Source: Mycolicibacterium llatzerense (GTDB taxonomy: Bacteria > Actinomycetota > Actinomycetes > Mycobacteriales > Mycobacteriaceae). From it: a stretch of 64,000 bases of DNA. The notes under the pieces are model-generated. The model was not told the DNA's origin. It was given only the letters and a program-made list of their open reading frames with translations, and did no database searches. The translations under genes and the position numbers were made by a program. The stretch is from contig NZ_JXST01000038.1 of NCBI RefSeq assembly GCF_000878195.1, positions 1-64,000 on the forward strand. Reading direction: 5' to 3'. Below are positions 32,587 to 41,096 of the stretch, piece after piece; the stretch's first letter is position 1; every line of letters begins with the position of its first letter.

Positions 32587-33771
32587 GTGACTGACCACTT
32601 CGAACCGCAGCACAACCCCCCGGAAAGCGCTTTTGCCGGACATCCGGTGAACACGCCGCCGGCCTGGCCACGCGTGAATCCGGCGGGCGGCAACACCGGC
32701 ATGCAGCACACCGAACCGCTGCAGCGCAGGACCGTTTACCCGCCGCAGCCCGGCCCCATCCAGCCAGGTCGCCCGCCACAGCAGCCGTGGCCGTACGGCC
32801 CGCAGGGTCAGTTCACGGCACCGGGGTCGTACGCCGACGCCATCCGCCGGGACGACCTGCTCCGGGCCCGCAAGCCCGAACCCGGTCGCGGCTGGCGCAA
32901 GACGCTGTTCAAGGCGACGTTCGGGCTGGTCAACCTCGGGCCGTCACCCGATGAGATCCACGAGGCTCAGCAGATCAACCGGATTCGGTCGGCGTTGTCG
33001 GGCCACTACAAGGTCGGCGTCATGGGCAAGGGCGGTGTCGGCAAGACGACGATGTCCGCCTCGATCGGGTCGCTGTTCGCCGAGCTCCGGCAGGAGGACC
33101 GCGTCGTGGCCGTCGACGCCGACACCGCGTTCGGCAAGCTCGGCAGCCGTGTCGATCCCAAGGCCCTGAGTTCGTACTGGGAGTTGGCGTCCGACCAGCA
33201 TCTCGAGAGTTTCGCCGATATCCGTAACCGCGTGGGCAGCAATGCCGCCGGACTGTTCGTGCTGGCCGGTGAGGCGAGCCCGGCCCGCCGGCGGGTGCTG
33301 GACCCCGCGGTTTACCGGGAGGCGGCCTCCCGGCTGGATCGTCACTTCACCATTTCGATCATCGACTGCAGCTCGACGATGGACAGCCCCGTCACTCAGG
33401 AGGTGCTCCGGGATCTGGACGCGCTCATCGTCGTGTCATCACCCTGGGTCGACGGGGCCGGCGCGGCCGGGCAGACGCTGGATTGGCTGGCGGCACACGG
33501 CCTCAACGGTCTGTTGCAGCGAACGGTGGTGGTGCTCAACGATTCCGACGGCCATGCCGACAAGCGCACGCGCTCGGTGCTGGCCCAGCAGTTCGCCGGG
33601 CAGGGTCAGGCCGTCGTCGAGGTCCCGTTCGACGGGCACCTGCGGCCGGGTGGCGTCATCGCCGGTACCCGGCAGCTGGCGCCGGCGACGCGACGCAAGT
33701 TCATCGAGATCGCGGCCGCACTCGCGGCAAACTTCCCGACCAGTGACGACCGGCACCGCGAGCGTTCCTGA
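32587..33771 (+). CDS. EspI-like MinD/ParA-type ATPase of the ESX-1 region
   Basis: About 394 residues. A Pro/Gln-rich disordered N-terminus (residues 1-85) precedes a basic linker and a SIMIBI ATPase with deviant Walker A GKGGVGKTT (about 147-155), the AVDADTAFGKL switch region and SIIDCSSTMDSP (Walker B). It resembles the C-terminal half of Mtb EspI (Rv3876: LGLSPDE before the ATPase; here LGPSPDEIHE) but lacks the very long proline repeat. I chose GTG 32587; TTG 32542 is in frame upstream and nearer a GAGGAG site. Looks intact. Role may be regulation of ESX secretion. Confidence 0.75.
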   Translation: MTDHFEPQHNPPESAFAGHPVNTPPAWPRVNPAGGNTGMQHTEPLQRRTVYPPQPGPIQPGRPPQQPWPYGPQGQFTAPGSYADAIRRDDLLRARKPEPGRGWRKTLFKATFGLVNLGPSPDEIHEAQQINRIRSALSGHYKVGVMGKGGVGKTTMSASIGSLFAELRQEDRVVAVDADTAFGKLGSRVDPKALSSYWELASDQHLESFADIRNRVGSNAAGLFVLAGEASPARRRVLDPAVYREAASRLDRHFTISIIDCSSTMDSPVTQEVLRDLDALIVVSSPWVDGAGAAGQTLDWLAAHGLNGLLQRTVVVLNDSDGHADKRTRSVLAQQFAGQGQAVVEVPFDGHLRPGGVIAGTRQLAPATRRKFIEIAAALAANFPTSDDRHRERS

Positions 33772-33780
33772 TAGCTGCAA

Positions 33781-34551
33781 CTAGACCAGCTGCAGGAGCA
33801 ATTTTTCGACCAGCTGCTTGTCCTGCTCCGACACGGTCGCTTCGGCTTCGGCACCGACCACGACGGCCTCGGGCACGCCGGCGGCCAGGGCCGTCTCCTG
33901 GATGGTCAGGTTGGCACCGCGCCGCGCGGCGTACAGCCGCTGCCCGAGAGTCGCGGTCGGTGCTTTGGCGCCGAGCAGTGTCAGTTCGTCGATCCGGGCG
34001 CGCACCAATCCCAGTGCTTTGATCAGCGGCGGCGATACCGGCCCGAGCCGGGCGGCGCTCGCGGCGACGGCTTCGAGCTGCCGCAGGTCGGAAAGTATCT
34101 GCGTCACCCACGGCGTGAATTCGGAATCTTCAATGGCCGGCAGGGCGTCGGCGGTGGCACCCAAGGTGTTCACCGCGGCGACGACCGCCTGGGCGATCAG
34201 CGGAACCTCACCTGCGTTGGTCATCGGCGGGGCGGGCGCGGCTTGTGGCGCCGCCGCGAACTGTGCCTGCGCCGGGACGGGCTCGCCACTGCGGATCCGT
34301 GCGATGGTTCCCGGCGGCCAGTGCAACACCTCTTCGAGGCGCAGGCGCGTTCTTTCGCGCGGCCAGCTGCGGCCTTTTTCGAAGGAGATCAGTGCTCCGG
34401 CGTTGATGATGCCGTCGGCCGCCAGACTGCGCTGGCTGATGTCGAGCTCGCGGCGGCGAGCTGCGGCGGCCGCACCGGCACGCTCCATCCCGGGATCGAC
34501 GGCGGGCAGGGCGATGTACTCGGTGACGTCATCGGGATCGATGTTCGGCAC
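33781..34551 (-). CDS. Helix-turn-helix protein of the ESX-1 region
   Basis: About 256 residues. An XRE-like helix-turn-helix lies at residues about 30-75 (RRRELDISQRSLAADGIINAGALISFEKGRSWPR). The middle (90-130) is Ala/Pro-rich, followed by helices, and the C-terminus has a second motif like it (LGQRLYAARRGANLTIQETALAAGVPEAVVVG). This two-lobed design suggests a DNA-binding regulator, perhaps of the neighbouring ATPase and whiB6. GTG start at 34551, after a GGAGGT site. It is convergent with the ATPase gene, nine bases apart. Not identified with a named protein. Confidence 0.65.
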   Translation of the reverse strand: MPNIDPDDVTEYIALPAVDPGMERAGAAAAARRRELDISQRSLAADGIINAGALISFEKGRSWPRERTRLRLEEVLHWPPGTIARIRSGEPVPAQAQFAAAPQAAPAPPMTNAGEVPLIAQAVVAAVNTLGATADALPAIEDSEFTPWVTQILSDLRQLEAVAASAARLGPVSPPLIKALGLVRARIDELTLLGAKAPTATLGQRLYAARRGANLTIQETALAAGVPEAVVVGAEAEATVSEQDKQLVEKLLLQLV

Positions 34552-34821
34552 CCGAGGTCACCTCCATCTCATTGCGGCCCGCGCTCAACAAGAAATCCGG
34601 AGCGCTGTCAGCGGTCCGGTACAGCTTAGCCCGTTCCGTCTCGCATAACTATTGCGTTGACGGTCACTGAACCGTATCGGTAGGCCCGGAAGCGCTTCAG
34701 TTAGACCGTACACCCTCCCCAAACCGCGACTTTCACCAATGTTATTCCGGACCATTCGGATGATTTCTGAGCGTCAATAGCGCACTGACCTGCGAATATG
34801 TCTAGCGCTACGGTTTAACTG

Positions 34822-34850
34822 TTGCGTTACTGCAGTCTGGTGCTATAGAT
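34822..34850 (+). promoter_or_regulatory. Promoter of whiB6
   Basis: TTGCGT (34822-34827), a 16-base spacer and TATAGA (34844-34849) make the best sigma-A-type promoter in the 351-base gap 34552-34902. The leader of about 46 bases ends in an AAGGAG ribosome site. The rest of the gap is A/T-richer than its surroundings and holds no gene; it presumably also carries the divergent promoter of the helix-turn-helix gene. Confidence 0.55.
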
Positions 34851-34902
34851 TCTTCTCAACCGCGACGGAACAGTCGCAGCGCAACAGCTAAGGAGTACCC
34901 CG

Positions 34903-35199
34903 ATGACCGCAATTGCCATGGACGGCCTGCCGCTCGGCGAGTGCACCCGGAGCCCGGAGCAGTGGACGACGATCGCCAGCGAAGAAGCCAAGAGCCTCTG
35001 CCGGCAGTGCCCCCGCCGCTGGGCCTGCGCGCGTGACGCCGTCGAACTGCCCCGCGCCGAAGGCCTCTGGGCCGGCATCGTCATTCCGGCCGACGAGGGT
35101 CGCGGCCGGACGTTCGCGCTGAAGCAGCTGCGGTCCCTGGCCGAAGCCAACGGCTACCCGGTCCGCCGTCAGCGCCGCATCTTCCTCGAAGTCGCGTAG
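34903..35199 (+). CDS. whiB6: WhiB6, iron-sulfur transcriptional regulator
   Basis: A 98-residue Wbl protein. Four cysteines (Cys14, 33, 36, 42) can ligate a [4Fe-4S] cluster; EGLWAGIVIP is the turn that binds sigma-A; the C-terminus is basic (GYPVRRQRRIF). It matches Mtb WhiB6 in PLGxCT, CRxCPRRWxCARDAVE and FAL-QLRSLAE-NGYPV. In pathogenic mycobacteria WhiB6 responds to redox stress and NO and activates ESX-1 genes. Here its target locus appears to be largely deleted, so it may now have other targets. Ends at a canonical terminator. Confidence 0.92.
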   Translation: MTAIAMDGLPLGECTRSPEQWTTIASEEAKSLCRQCPRRWACARDAVELPRAEGLWAGIVIPADEGRGRTFALKQLRSLAEANGYPVRRQRRIFLEVA

Positions 35200-35202
35200 T
35201 AC

Positions 35203-35252
35203 CCGCTGCCCACGCTGCCGTTTGAGGGGGCGGCAGCGCGGGCAGCGGTTTT
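35203..35252 (+). terminator. Intrinsic terminator of whiB6
   Basis: Arms of 18 bases (35203-35220 and 35231-35248) with one mismatch and a 10-base loop, followed by TTTT. It starts three bases after the whiB6 stop codon. Confidence 0.88.
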
Positions 35253-35276
35253 ACGCATGAGGGTTACCGTGGCGGG

Positions 35277-35579
35277 ATGAGCGTTACCGACAACACCGGA
35301 GCACCCACCACCGTCACCGCCGAAGCCGGACGATTCACCATCGCCGTCGACGGCAGGACTGTCGGGCTGATCGACTACCTCGACCAGGGCGGCCGACGCA
35401 TCTTCCCGCACACCGAAGTTCAGCCCGAATACGGTGGCCGCGGGCTGGCGACAATCCTCGTCGCCGAGGCATTGGACGCCACGCGAGCCGCAGGGTTACG
35501 CATCGTCCCGGAATGCTCGATGGTCAGCGGATACATCGCCAAGCATCCCGAGTACGCGCCGCTGGTCGATCCGGCCTGA
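35277..35579 (+). CDS. GNAT family N-acetyltransferase, small YjdJ-like type
   Basis: A 100-residue acetyltransferase of the short subfamily that lacks the first strands of the GNAT fold. The acetyl-CoA binding loop is HTEVQPEYGGRGLATILV (residues about 45-62) and the C-terminal CSMVSGYIAKHPEY is the family's conserved end. Substrate unknown. Single gene with ATG 35277 just after the whiB6 terminator. Confidence 0.82.
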   Translation: MSVTDNTGAPTTVTAEAGRFTIAVDGRTVGLIDYLDQGGRRIFPHTEVQPEYGGRGLATILVAEALDATRAAGLRIVPECSMVSGYIAKHPEYAPLVDPA

Positions 35580-35628
35580 GTGGTTTGGGCGCGCTCCGTA
35601 TCGGAGAGTGATACGGGGCGCGCCGAGA

Positions 35629-36135
35629 TCACTGCTGGCCCAGGTACTGCGCGGTCGAACCGCTGACCGGCATGTCGGGCATGCCGAGCTTGCGGTGATC
35701 CCAGCTGCGCATCCGGCTCGGCACGACGCGGACCGCGACGCGGTTGTTCATCATCTGGTCGACGAACGGGCGCATCTCGTCGGTGTAGGGGCCGGTGTAG
35801 CGCTCCCACACGCTGATGCCCACGCGCAGACAGGTGTCGACGTCGTCGAGGATCTCGGCGGTGCCGTCGATCGAGACGCCGCGCAGGGTGCCGTAGGTGT
35901 CACCGTCCTCGATCATCACGGTGATGGTCGAGTCCCGGCGCAGGTTGAGCGCCTTCTGCGACTTGGCCTTGGTCTCGAACCAGATTTCGCCGTCGAGCAC
36001 GGCGTACCACATGGCCACCAGGTGCGGCCGGCCGTCGGCCAGGACGGTGGCCATGGTCGCGGTCCGGCTGCGATCGATGAATTCGACGATCTCGTCGTCG
36101 GTCATGACGATCTTCTTGCGCTCGTTCTGTCCCAC
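35629..36135 (-). CDS. Pyridoxamine 5'-phosphate oxidase-like (F420/FMN split-barrel) protein
   Basis: About 168 residues. The split-barrel fold is shown by ATMATVLADGRPHLVAMWYAVLDGEIWFETKAKSQKALNL and TLRGVSIDGTAEIL. Proteins of this type in mycobacteria use F420 or FMN to reduce or oxidise small substrates. I chose GTG 36135 (MGQNERKKIVMTDDEI), which suits this family; earlier in-frame ATGs fall in the 24-base tandem repeat and would add a repetitive tail. Function not further defined. Confidence 0.75.
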   Translation of the reverse strand: MGQNERKKIVMTDDEIVEFIDRSRTATMATVLADGRPHLVAMWYAVLDGEIWFETKAKSQKALNLRRDSTITVMIEDGDTYGTLRGVSIDGTAEILDDVDTCLRVGISVWERYTGPYTDEMRPFVDQMMNNRVAVRVVPSRMRSWDHRKLGMPDMPVSGSTAQYLGQQ

Positions 36136-36156
36136 GCTCTTATGCCTATCAGGCCA

Positions 36157-36217
36157 CGGCAGCGAGCTGCCCATCGGACCCGGCAGCGAGCTGCCCATCG
36201 GACCCGGCAGCGAGCTG
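36157..36217. repeat. 24-base tandem repeat, about 2.6 copies
   Basis: Two identical 24-base units (36157-36180 and 36181-36204) and a partial third (to about 36217) lie between the split-barrel gene and the enoyl-CoA hydratase gene. The unit begins CGGCAGCGAGCTGCCCATCG. There is no spacer, so it is a minisatellite, not a CRISPR. Confidence 0.85.
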
Positions 36218-36241
36218 TCCAGCCGCCCCAGCTGCCGGCTC

Positions 36242-36898
36242 TTACTCGGCCTGCAGCGCCGCGATCGCCGGGCCGAACATCGTCGCCTTGATGGCGGCCA
36301 TGGTCTGAGAATCCTTGCCCGCCACCGGAATCACGAGCTCCACCGCGGCAGGCACCACGGCGTCCTCGGCCGCGGCGGCCTCCACGATTCCGTACTTGGC
36401 GGCGTCGTCACCACCGAAGCGCCGGCCCGTGGTCATCGAGGCGATCGCCGCCTGCGGGGTCAGTTTGGCCTGGATCAGGGCGGCCATCCCGGGCGTGAAC
36501 GGAATCCGGATGTCGACCTCGGGGAAACAGAAGAATCCGCGGTCGGAGCGCATGGTCCGGTAGTCGTGGGCCATCGCCAGCATGGCGCCGGCGCCGAAGG
36601 CGTGCCCGTTGACCGCGGCGGCCGTGGGGATCGGCAGGGTCAGCACCCGCGCGAACAGCGCATGCACCCGCCCGACGTACGACTGCATCTGGTCGCCGTG
36701 CGCCATCAGCCAGTCGAGATCCAGCCCGTTGGAGTAGAACTTCCCGGCACCGGTGGTGACCAGACCCTGGGCGCCACCCGCGACGAGATCGTCGATGGCG
36801 CCGTTGATGTCGTCGAGGAAGCCCAGCGAGAACCGGTTCTCGTCATCGCCGAGATTGAGGATGGCGATCTTGTCCTGGTAGCTGACGGTGATGGTCAT
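36242..36898 (-). CDS. Enoyl-CoA hydratase/isomerase family protein
   Basis: A 218-residue crotonase-fold protein, shorter than the usual 255-260. The oxyanion-hole segments are GKFYSNGLDLDWL and NGHAFGAGAMLAMAHDYR, with FFCFPEVDIRIPF after them. The single acidic residue there and the short length fit 3,2-trans-enoyl-CoA isomerases (ECI type) rather than hydratases. Its ATG overlaps the stop of the TetR gene upstream by four bases, so it is probably controlled by that repressor. Confidence 0.82.
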   Translation of the reverse strand: MTITVSYQDKIAILNLGDDENRFSLGFLDDINGAIDDLVAGGAQGLVTTGAGKFYSNGLDLDWLMAHGDQMQSYVGRVHALFARVLTLPIPTAAAVNGHAFGAGAMLAMAHDYRTMRSDRGFFCFPEVDIRIPFTPGMAALIQAKLTPQAAIASMTTGRRFGGDDAAKYGIVEAAAAEDAVVPAAVELVIPVAGKDSQTMAAIKATMFGPAIAALQAE

Positions 36899-37527
36899 GG
36901 TTGTTTCCTCCTGGTTGGGATGGGTTCGTCGGCAAGGACCGCCCGAACGGCTGCGGACAGCCGATCGCGCGCCCAGCTGTTACTGATTCTGTTGCGGGAC
37001 AAGATGATTGCCGTCGGCAGATCCACGATGCACACCGTGATGGCATCGACCGCCGCGCCGTCGCGCCGGTCCCACAGGTGCGACGACAGCCGCACCATCA
37101 GATCGATCAGCTGGCGGTCGAGGTCTTTGAGTTCGGCCGCCAGCGACACCGGTAGGTCGGGGCCGAGCAGCTGGTCGCGCTGCACCCGCCACACCAGTTG
37201 AGCCGACTGCCGCCGGCGTTCGTAGAACACCGCAGGGGCCTGTGCGGCTGCGACGACGGCGTCCACCGGGTCGGCAGCCGTGTCGGCCAGCGCCGCATCG
37301 ACCAATTCCGTTTGGACATCGAGGAATCGGCGTGCCGCACGCAGCCACGTCCGGGCGACGAGATCCGTCCGCGAGCCGAAATTGTGATAGATCGCGCCGT
37401 TGGAGATCCCGGCCGCAGCCGCGACGGCGCGGGTGGTGACGCCGGCCGGTCCGGCCTCGACGGCCAGCGACTCGGCAGCGTCGAGCACCGCATCGAGGTC
37501 GTAGACACGAGGCCGGGGCACCGGCAC
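36895..37527 (-). CDS. TetR-family regulator, probably autoregulated
   Basis: About 210 residues. Helix-turn-helix GVTTRAVAAAAGISNGAIYHNFGSR at about residues 25-50; helical ligand domain behind it. Start GTG 37527 or GTG 37521 (VPVPRPRVYDLDAV). A 22-base palindrome lies five bases upstream of 37527, where it would cover the promoter, so autoregulation is likely and the mRNA may be leaderless. Coupled to the enoyl-CoA hydratase gene (ATGA overlap). Effector presumably an acyl-CoA, by inference. Confidence 0.83.
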   Translation of the reverse strand: MPVPRPRVYDLDAVLDAAESLAVEAGPAGVTTRAVAAAAGISNGAIYHNFGSRTDLVARTWLRAARRFLDVQTELVDAALADTAADPVDAVVAAAQAPAVFYERRRQSAQLVWRVQRDQLLGPDLPVSLAAELKDLDRQLIDLMVRLSSHLWDRRDGAAVDAITVCIVDLPTAIILSRNRISNSWARDRLSAAVRAVLADEPIPTRRKQP

Positions 37528-37531
37528 ACCA

Positions 37532-37553
37532 TAACAGAGCGATCGCTCCGTTA
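37532..37553. promoter_or_regulatory. Operator-like palindrome upstream of the TetR/enoyl-CoA hydratase operon
   Basis: A 22-base palindrome, TAACAGAGCGA followed by TCGCTCCGTTA, with a single mismatched pair. It lies five bases upstream of the TetR start codon. Its size and position are typical of a TetR-family autorepressor site. Confidence 0.7.
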
Positions 37554-37576
37554 CTACGCAGCGGGGGCGCAGCCCG

Positions 37577-39268
37577 TTACGGCGGGTAGATCTGCTTGAC
37601 GGTTCCGTCGGCGTTGACCTGCATGTATCCGGTGCCCGGTGCGGTGGAGTGAATCGCCAGGCCCAGGCCGCCGCCCTCTTCACCCTCGATGATGAGGTAC
37701 ATCTGCGATCCCGGCTCCGCGCCCAGTTGTGGGGGCGCGCCGGCCATCGTCGCAGCCACCGCCTGCGCATTGATGGCACCGAGATCCGCCAGCACGTCGA
37801 ACGAACTGGTGCTGGTATCCGAACCCCATTTGTTCCAGCTGCCGCCGCGGTACATGAAGCTCTGGTCGACGTGCTTGTTGGTGGGCGAGACGCGATCCAT
37901 GATCGCGTAGTCGGGGTAGACCACGAGCTTGAATCCCATGGCGTCCCCGAACTTCGCCTTGATGGTCCCGATCAGATTGGTCAGGCCGTCGGCGGTCTGC
38001 AGCTGGCTGGGTCCCGGCGGTGTCGACGCGGCAGTCGAGGCGGGAGTGGACATGCCACCGGTCGGGTACCCAACGGTGCCGCCGGGGCCGGTGGGCATCG
38101 ATGGAAACAGTTGCGCGCTGGGATCATTGGTGGCCGCCGGCTGATCACTCGAACCGCTGTCGGGCCACATCACGTAGGCGATGCCGGCGCCTCCGAGGAC
38201 GACCACCGTGACCAACGCGGCGACGATCACGACCGCCGAGTTGCGCCACCACGACTGTGCCGGTTGGGCATTCGTCAGCTGGGGCGGCGACCACTGCGCG
38301 GATCCGGGCCCCAGGCTCTGGGCCGGGCTCGCATACTGCGTGTGTGCGTGCGCCGGGTAGGACTCGGGGCCGGTCGTGGGGTAGGGGACCGACGGGGCGG
38401 CCCACGCCGGCGGCGGTGTCTGCTGAGCGGGCTGACCGAACTGAGCGGGCTGCGCCGGTCCGGCCAATGCGGCGCGGGCGGCGGCAGCCAGGTCTTTGGT
38501 TGTGGCATAACGCAGTTCGGGATCTTTGGCCATGCCAGTAGCGATCACCTGATCCATGTACGCCGAGATACCAGGCCGCATGGTCGATGGCCGCGGTGGA
38601 TCCGAGTAGAGGTGGCTGGTGATCTGCCGCTCCATGCTGTCGCCCGGAAACGGCGGGGCCCCGACCAGACATTCGTGCAGCACGCAGGTCAGCGCGTAGA
38701 TGTCGGACCGCGCGTCGCAACGGTCGCTGGTGAAGCGCTCGGGCGCCATGTAGGCGACCGTCCCGATGGTGGCGCCGGTGTGGGTCAGCTTGGTCTCGCC
38801 GGCGGCGCGGGCGATACCGAAGTCGATGAGGTACGCGAAATCGTCTGGGGTGACCAGGATGTTGGCGGGTTTCACGTCGCGGTGCACCAGGCCGACACCG
38901 TGCGCGGCACCGAGCGCGGCGGCGATCTGCTCGACGATCGAGACCGCGCGGTCGGGCGGCAACGGGCCGTTGGCCAGCAGCTCCTGGACGGTCTTGCCGT
39001 CGATGAGCCGCATCGTCACGTAGAGCCGGTCGTCGATCTCACCGAAATCGTGGATCGGCACGATGTGCGGCTCGTCCAGCCCGGCGGCCGCATGGGCCTC
39101 CCGCCGGAAACGCACCTGGTACTGCTCGTCGTCCGCGAAGGTCGGGGGCAGCACCTTCATCGCGACGACCCGCTTCATGGTGGTGTCGTAGGCCTTCCAG
39201 ACCTCACCCATGCCGCCGCGGCCGAGCAGCTCAATCAGCCGGTAGCGGCCGAACGGTGTCCCATCCAC
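37577..39268 (-). CDS. Transmembrane serine/threonine protein kinase (PknF/PknI-like architecture)
   Basis: A 563-residue receptor kinase. The kinase domain (residues about 8-270) has the glycine loop GRGGMG (16-21), Lys38, HRDVKPAN with catalytic Asp131, and DFG (149-151). A Pro/Gln/Ala-rich juxtamembrane linker follows, then one membrane helix (about 345-367: VVIVAALVTVVVLGGAGIAYVMW) and an extracytoplasmic domain of about 190 residues that includes a Ser/Thr/Pro-rich stalk and a folded region with VVYPDYAIMDR. No PASTA repeats, so it is not PknB. The exact Mtb counterpart is uncertain. Signal unknown. Confidence 0.88.
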   Translation of the reverse strand: MDGTPFGRYRLIELLGRGGMGEVWKAYDTTMKRVVAMKVLPPTFADDEQYQVRFRREAHAAAGLDEPHIVPIHDFGEIDDRLYVTMRLIDGKTVQELLANGPLPPDRAVSIVEQIAAALGAAHGVGLVHRDVKPANILVTPDDFAYLIDFGIARAAGETKLTHTGATIGTVAYMAPERFTSDRCDARSDIYALTCVLHECLVGAPPFPGDSMERQITSHLYSDPPRPSTMRPGISAYMDQVIATGMAKDPELRYATTKDLAAAARAALAGPAQPAQFGQPAQQTPPPAWAAPSVPYPTTGPESYPAHAHTQYASPAQSLGPGSAQWSPPQLTNAQPAQSWWRNSAVVIVAALVTVVVLGGAGIAYVMWPDSGSSDQPAATNDPSAQLFPSMPTGPGGTVGYPTGGMSTPASTAASTPPGPSQLQTADGLTNLIGTIKAKFGDAMGFKLVVYPDYAIMDRVSPTNKHVDQSFMYRGGSWNKWGSDTSTSSFDVLADLGAINAQAVAATMAGAPPQLGAEPGSQMYLIIEGEEGGGLGLAIHSTAPGTGYMQVNADGTVKQIYPP

Positions 39269-39321
39269 CGGCTAACCATAAGAGGCAGCCGCGTCAGCTG
39301 CCAGAGGTGGGTGATCCGCGG

Positions 39322-40950
39322 TTACGCGCGCACCCTGCGGCGATAGGTGACCTTGTCGAATTCCCGGCCGTGTTCGTCGACCGCGGTCACGTCCATTTCG
39401 CTGAGCAGCTGCCCGGGCCTGACGTCCACGCGGATGAAGGCGTAGTTGCGGAAGCGCACCCGCGACCAGCCGACGGCTTCGGCCTTCTTCTCACCGTCGG
39501 ACGTCCAGACATAGCTGTTGGGGACGAACGTGTCGGGAGTCTCGTGGCCGCGGTAGCTCTCGGGCTCGCCCGGCTGGAAGCCGTATCGCGGCCGGCCGGC
39601 GCAACCCACGGTGTAGTAGACGGTGCCGTCGGTTTCCGCGTCCACGGTGGAGTTGTCACCGGCGACCTTGGTGGAGCGGTCGGCGCGGATCGGGTCGGTG
39701 CGTTCGTAGACGTGGTTGTGTCCCTGCAGCACGAGATCGACCTGGTAGCGGTCGAACAGCTCGCACCAGGCCGCCCGGACACCGCCGTCGCTGGCGTGGG
39801 AGTCGGTGGTCGAGTAGGCGCAGTGGTGAAAGAAGCAGACGATGAAATCGATGTTGGGGTCGGCCCGGTAGGCGGCCAGCGTGCGTTCGACCCAGGAATT
39901 CTGCGTGCCGTCGGAATAGCCGGTGTTGGAACGGATTTCGAAGCTGACGTCGTTGGCGTCCAGCGACAGCACCGCGACGTTGCCGTAGGTGAACGAATAG
40001 ACCGACGGGCAGGCCGCCGGGCCGTTGTCCGGAAAGTCCATGCGCGCCAGGTGGCCGCCGTATCCGTGGCTCGGATACGAGGCCTCCATGTCGTGATTGC
40101 CCGTCGCGAACATCCACGGTGTACTCGCCGCGCTGGCCTCGATGGAGCCCAGGTAGACGTCCCAGACGAACGGGTTGTACTTGTCGAAGCCGTGCGCGGG
40201 CTTGCCCGACGCGACGAACGACAGCGGCTTGCCGCCGCCGGACGGATCGGCGTAGGCGATATCCCCAGCCAGCAGGTGGAATTCGGGTTTGGACGCGACG
40301 ATCTGGTTGAACACGTTGGCGGTGTGCGGAGCGTCGGGCTCGTTGTCCGGCTTGTAGTAGCGATCGTCGTAGTCGCCCGGCTTGAGCCCCGCAGGCTGAC
40401 GGGGCACATCATCGGTGCCCTGGTCGCCCATCATGGTGAACCGGAACGGTGCCAACGTCTTTCGCACGCTGGGCATCGCCGTCTTGGCAGACCGCACGTC
40501 GCTGACGAAACCGTCCTCGGTGCGCCACCGGTAGAAGTGCGCGGTGCCGCCGGGTAGGCCGTCGACCGGAACATGGGCGTAGAACTGCTCGGCCGCCAGC
40601 ACGCCGCGGTCGTTGGTCGGAATCTGGGTGACGAGGTTGCGTACCTCGGCTTCGAAGGTGGCGCCCAGTTGATCGGTGGGTCCGTGGTCGACGAACACCT
40701 TGGTAATGCCGGGATTTCGCGACAGCTGCGCGGACAGCCTCAGCTGGTTGGTGGCGTCACCGCCGAAGCCGACCCGGCGGTTGGCCACGCTCAGCGGCGC
40801 GTCCTGCGCGTAGGCGCGGCGCCCGAACGGAGCCAGGCCCAGGGCCGCCACCGCGGCGGCTGCAGCCGACCCACGCAGGAAGTTCCGCCGCGATACCCGG
40901 TGCCGGCGCAGGTACTGCTGGTGCCAGTCGTGCTGCTCGGCGATGGTCAT
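39322..40950 (-). CDS. Tat-exported purple acid phosphatase-like metallophosphoesterase
   Basis: About 542 residues. The N-terminus has a twin-arginine signal (VSRRNFLRGSAAAAAVAALGL) after a short hydrophilic lead; ATG 40950 is the start that gives it. The N-terminal fibronectin-like domain is followed by a dinuclear metal site: MGDQGTDD, LAGDIAYADP, ATGNHDME, FFHHCAYSTTD and QGHNHVYERT supply the ligands. Related to Mtb Rv2577. It probably releases phosphate from organic phosphates outside the cell. Tat export fits metal loading in the cytoplasm. Single gene. Confidence 0.87.
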   Translation of the reverse strand: MTIAEQHDWHQQYLRRHRVSRRNFLRGSAAAAAVAALGLAPFGRRAYAQDAPLSVANRRVGFGGDATNQLRLSAQLSRNPGITKVFVDHGPTDQLGATFEAEVRNLVTQIPTNDRGVLAAEQFYAHVPVDGLPGGTAHFYRWRTEDGFVSDVRSAKTAMPSVRKTLAPFRFTMMGDQGTDDVPRQPAGLKPGDYDDRYYKPDNEPDAPHTANVFNQIVASKPEFHLLAGDIAYADPSGGGKPLSFVASGKPAHGFDKYNPFVWDVYLGSIEASAASTPWMFATGNHDMEASYPSHGYGGHLARMDFPDNGPAACPSVYSFTYGNVAVLSLDANDVSFEIRSNTGYSDGTQNSWVERTLAAYRADPNIDFIVCFFHHCAYSTTDSHASDGGVRAAWCELFDRYQVDLVLQGHNHVYERTDPIRADRSTKVAGDNSTVDAETDGTVYYTVGCAGRPRYGFQPGEPESYRGHETPDTFVPNSYVWTSDGEKKAEAVGWSRVRFRNYAFIRVDVRPGQLLSEMDVTAVDEHGREFDKVTYRRRVRA

Positions 40951-41096
40951 GGTTGCCGACAAGTCGTCGGGTAGTCCCGTGTCCGGGATTTCACCGGCGG
41001 CGGTCAGTCGGGTCGGACGCACCCGTCGATCGTGGCCCAGCACGGACCGTCACGCGAGTCCGACACCGGAATCAAGGCCCGAAGTTCAGCCGGGGT

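Noticed and set aside
30112..35199. Mobile element as cause of the ESX-1 scar
   Set aside because: No transposase, terminal repeat, integrase or tRNA attachment site is visible at the junction; a simple deletion fits better.
36157..36217. Tandem repeat considered as a CRISPR fragment
   Set aside because: Units are directly adjacent without spacers and no cas gene is present.
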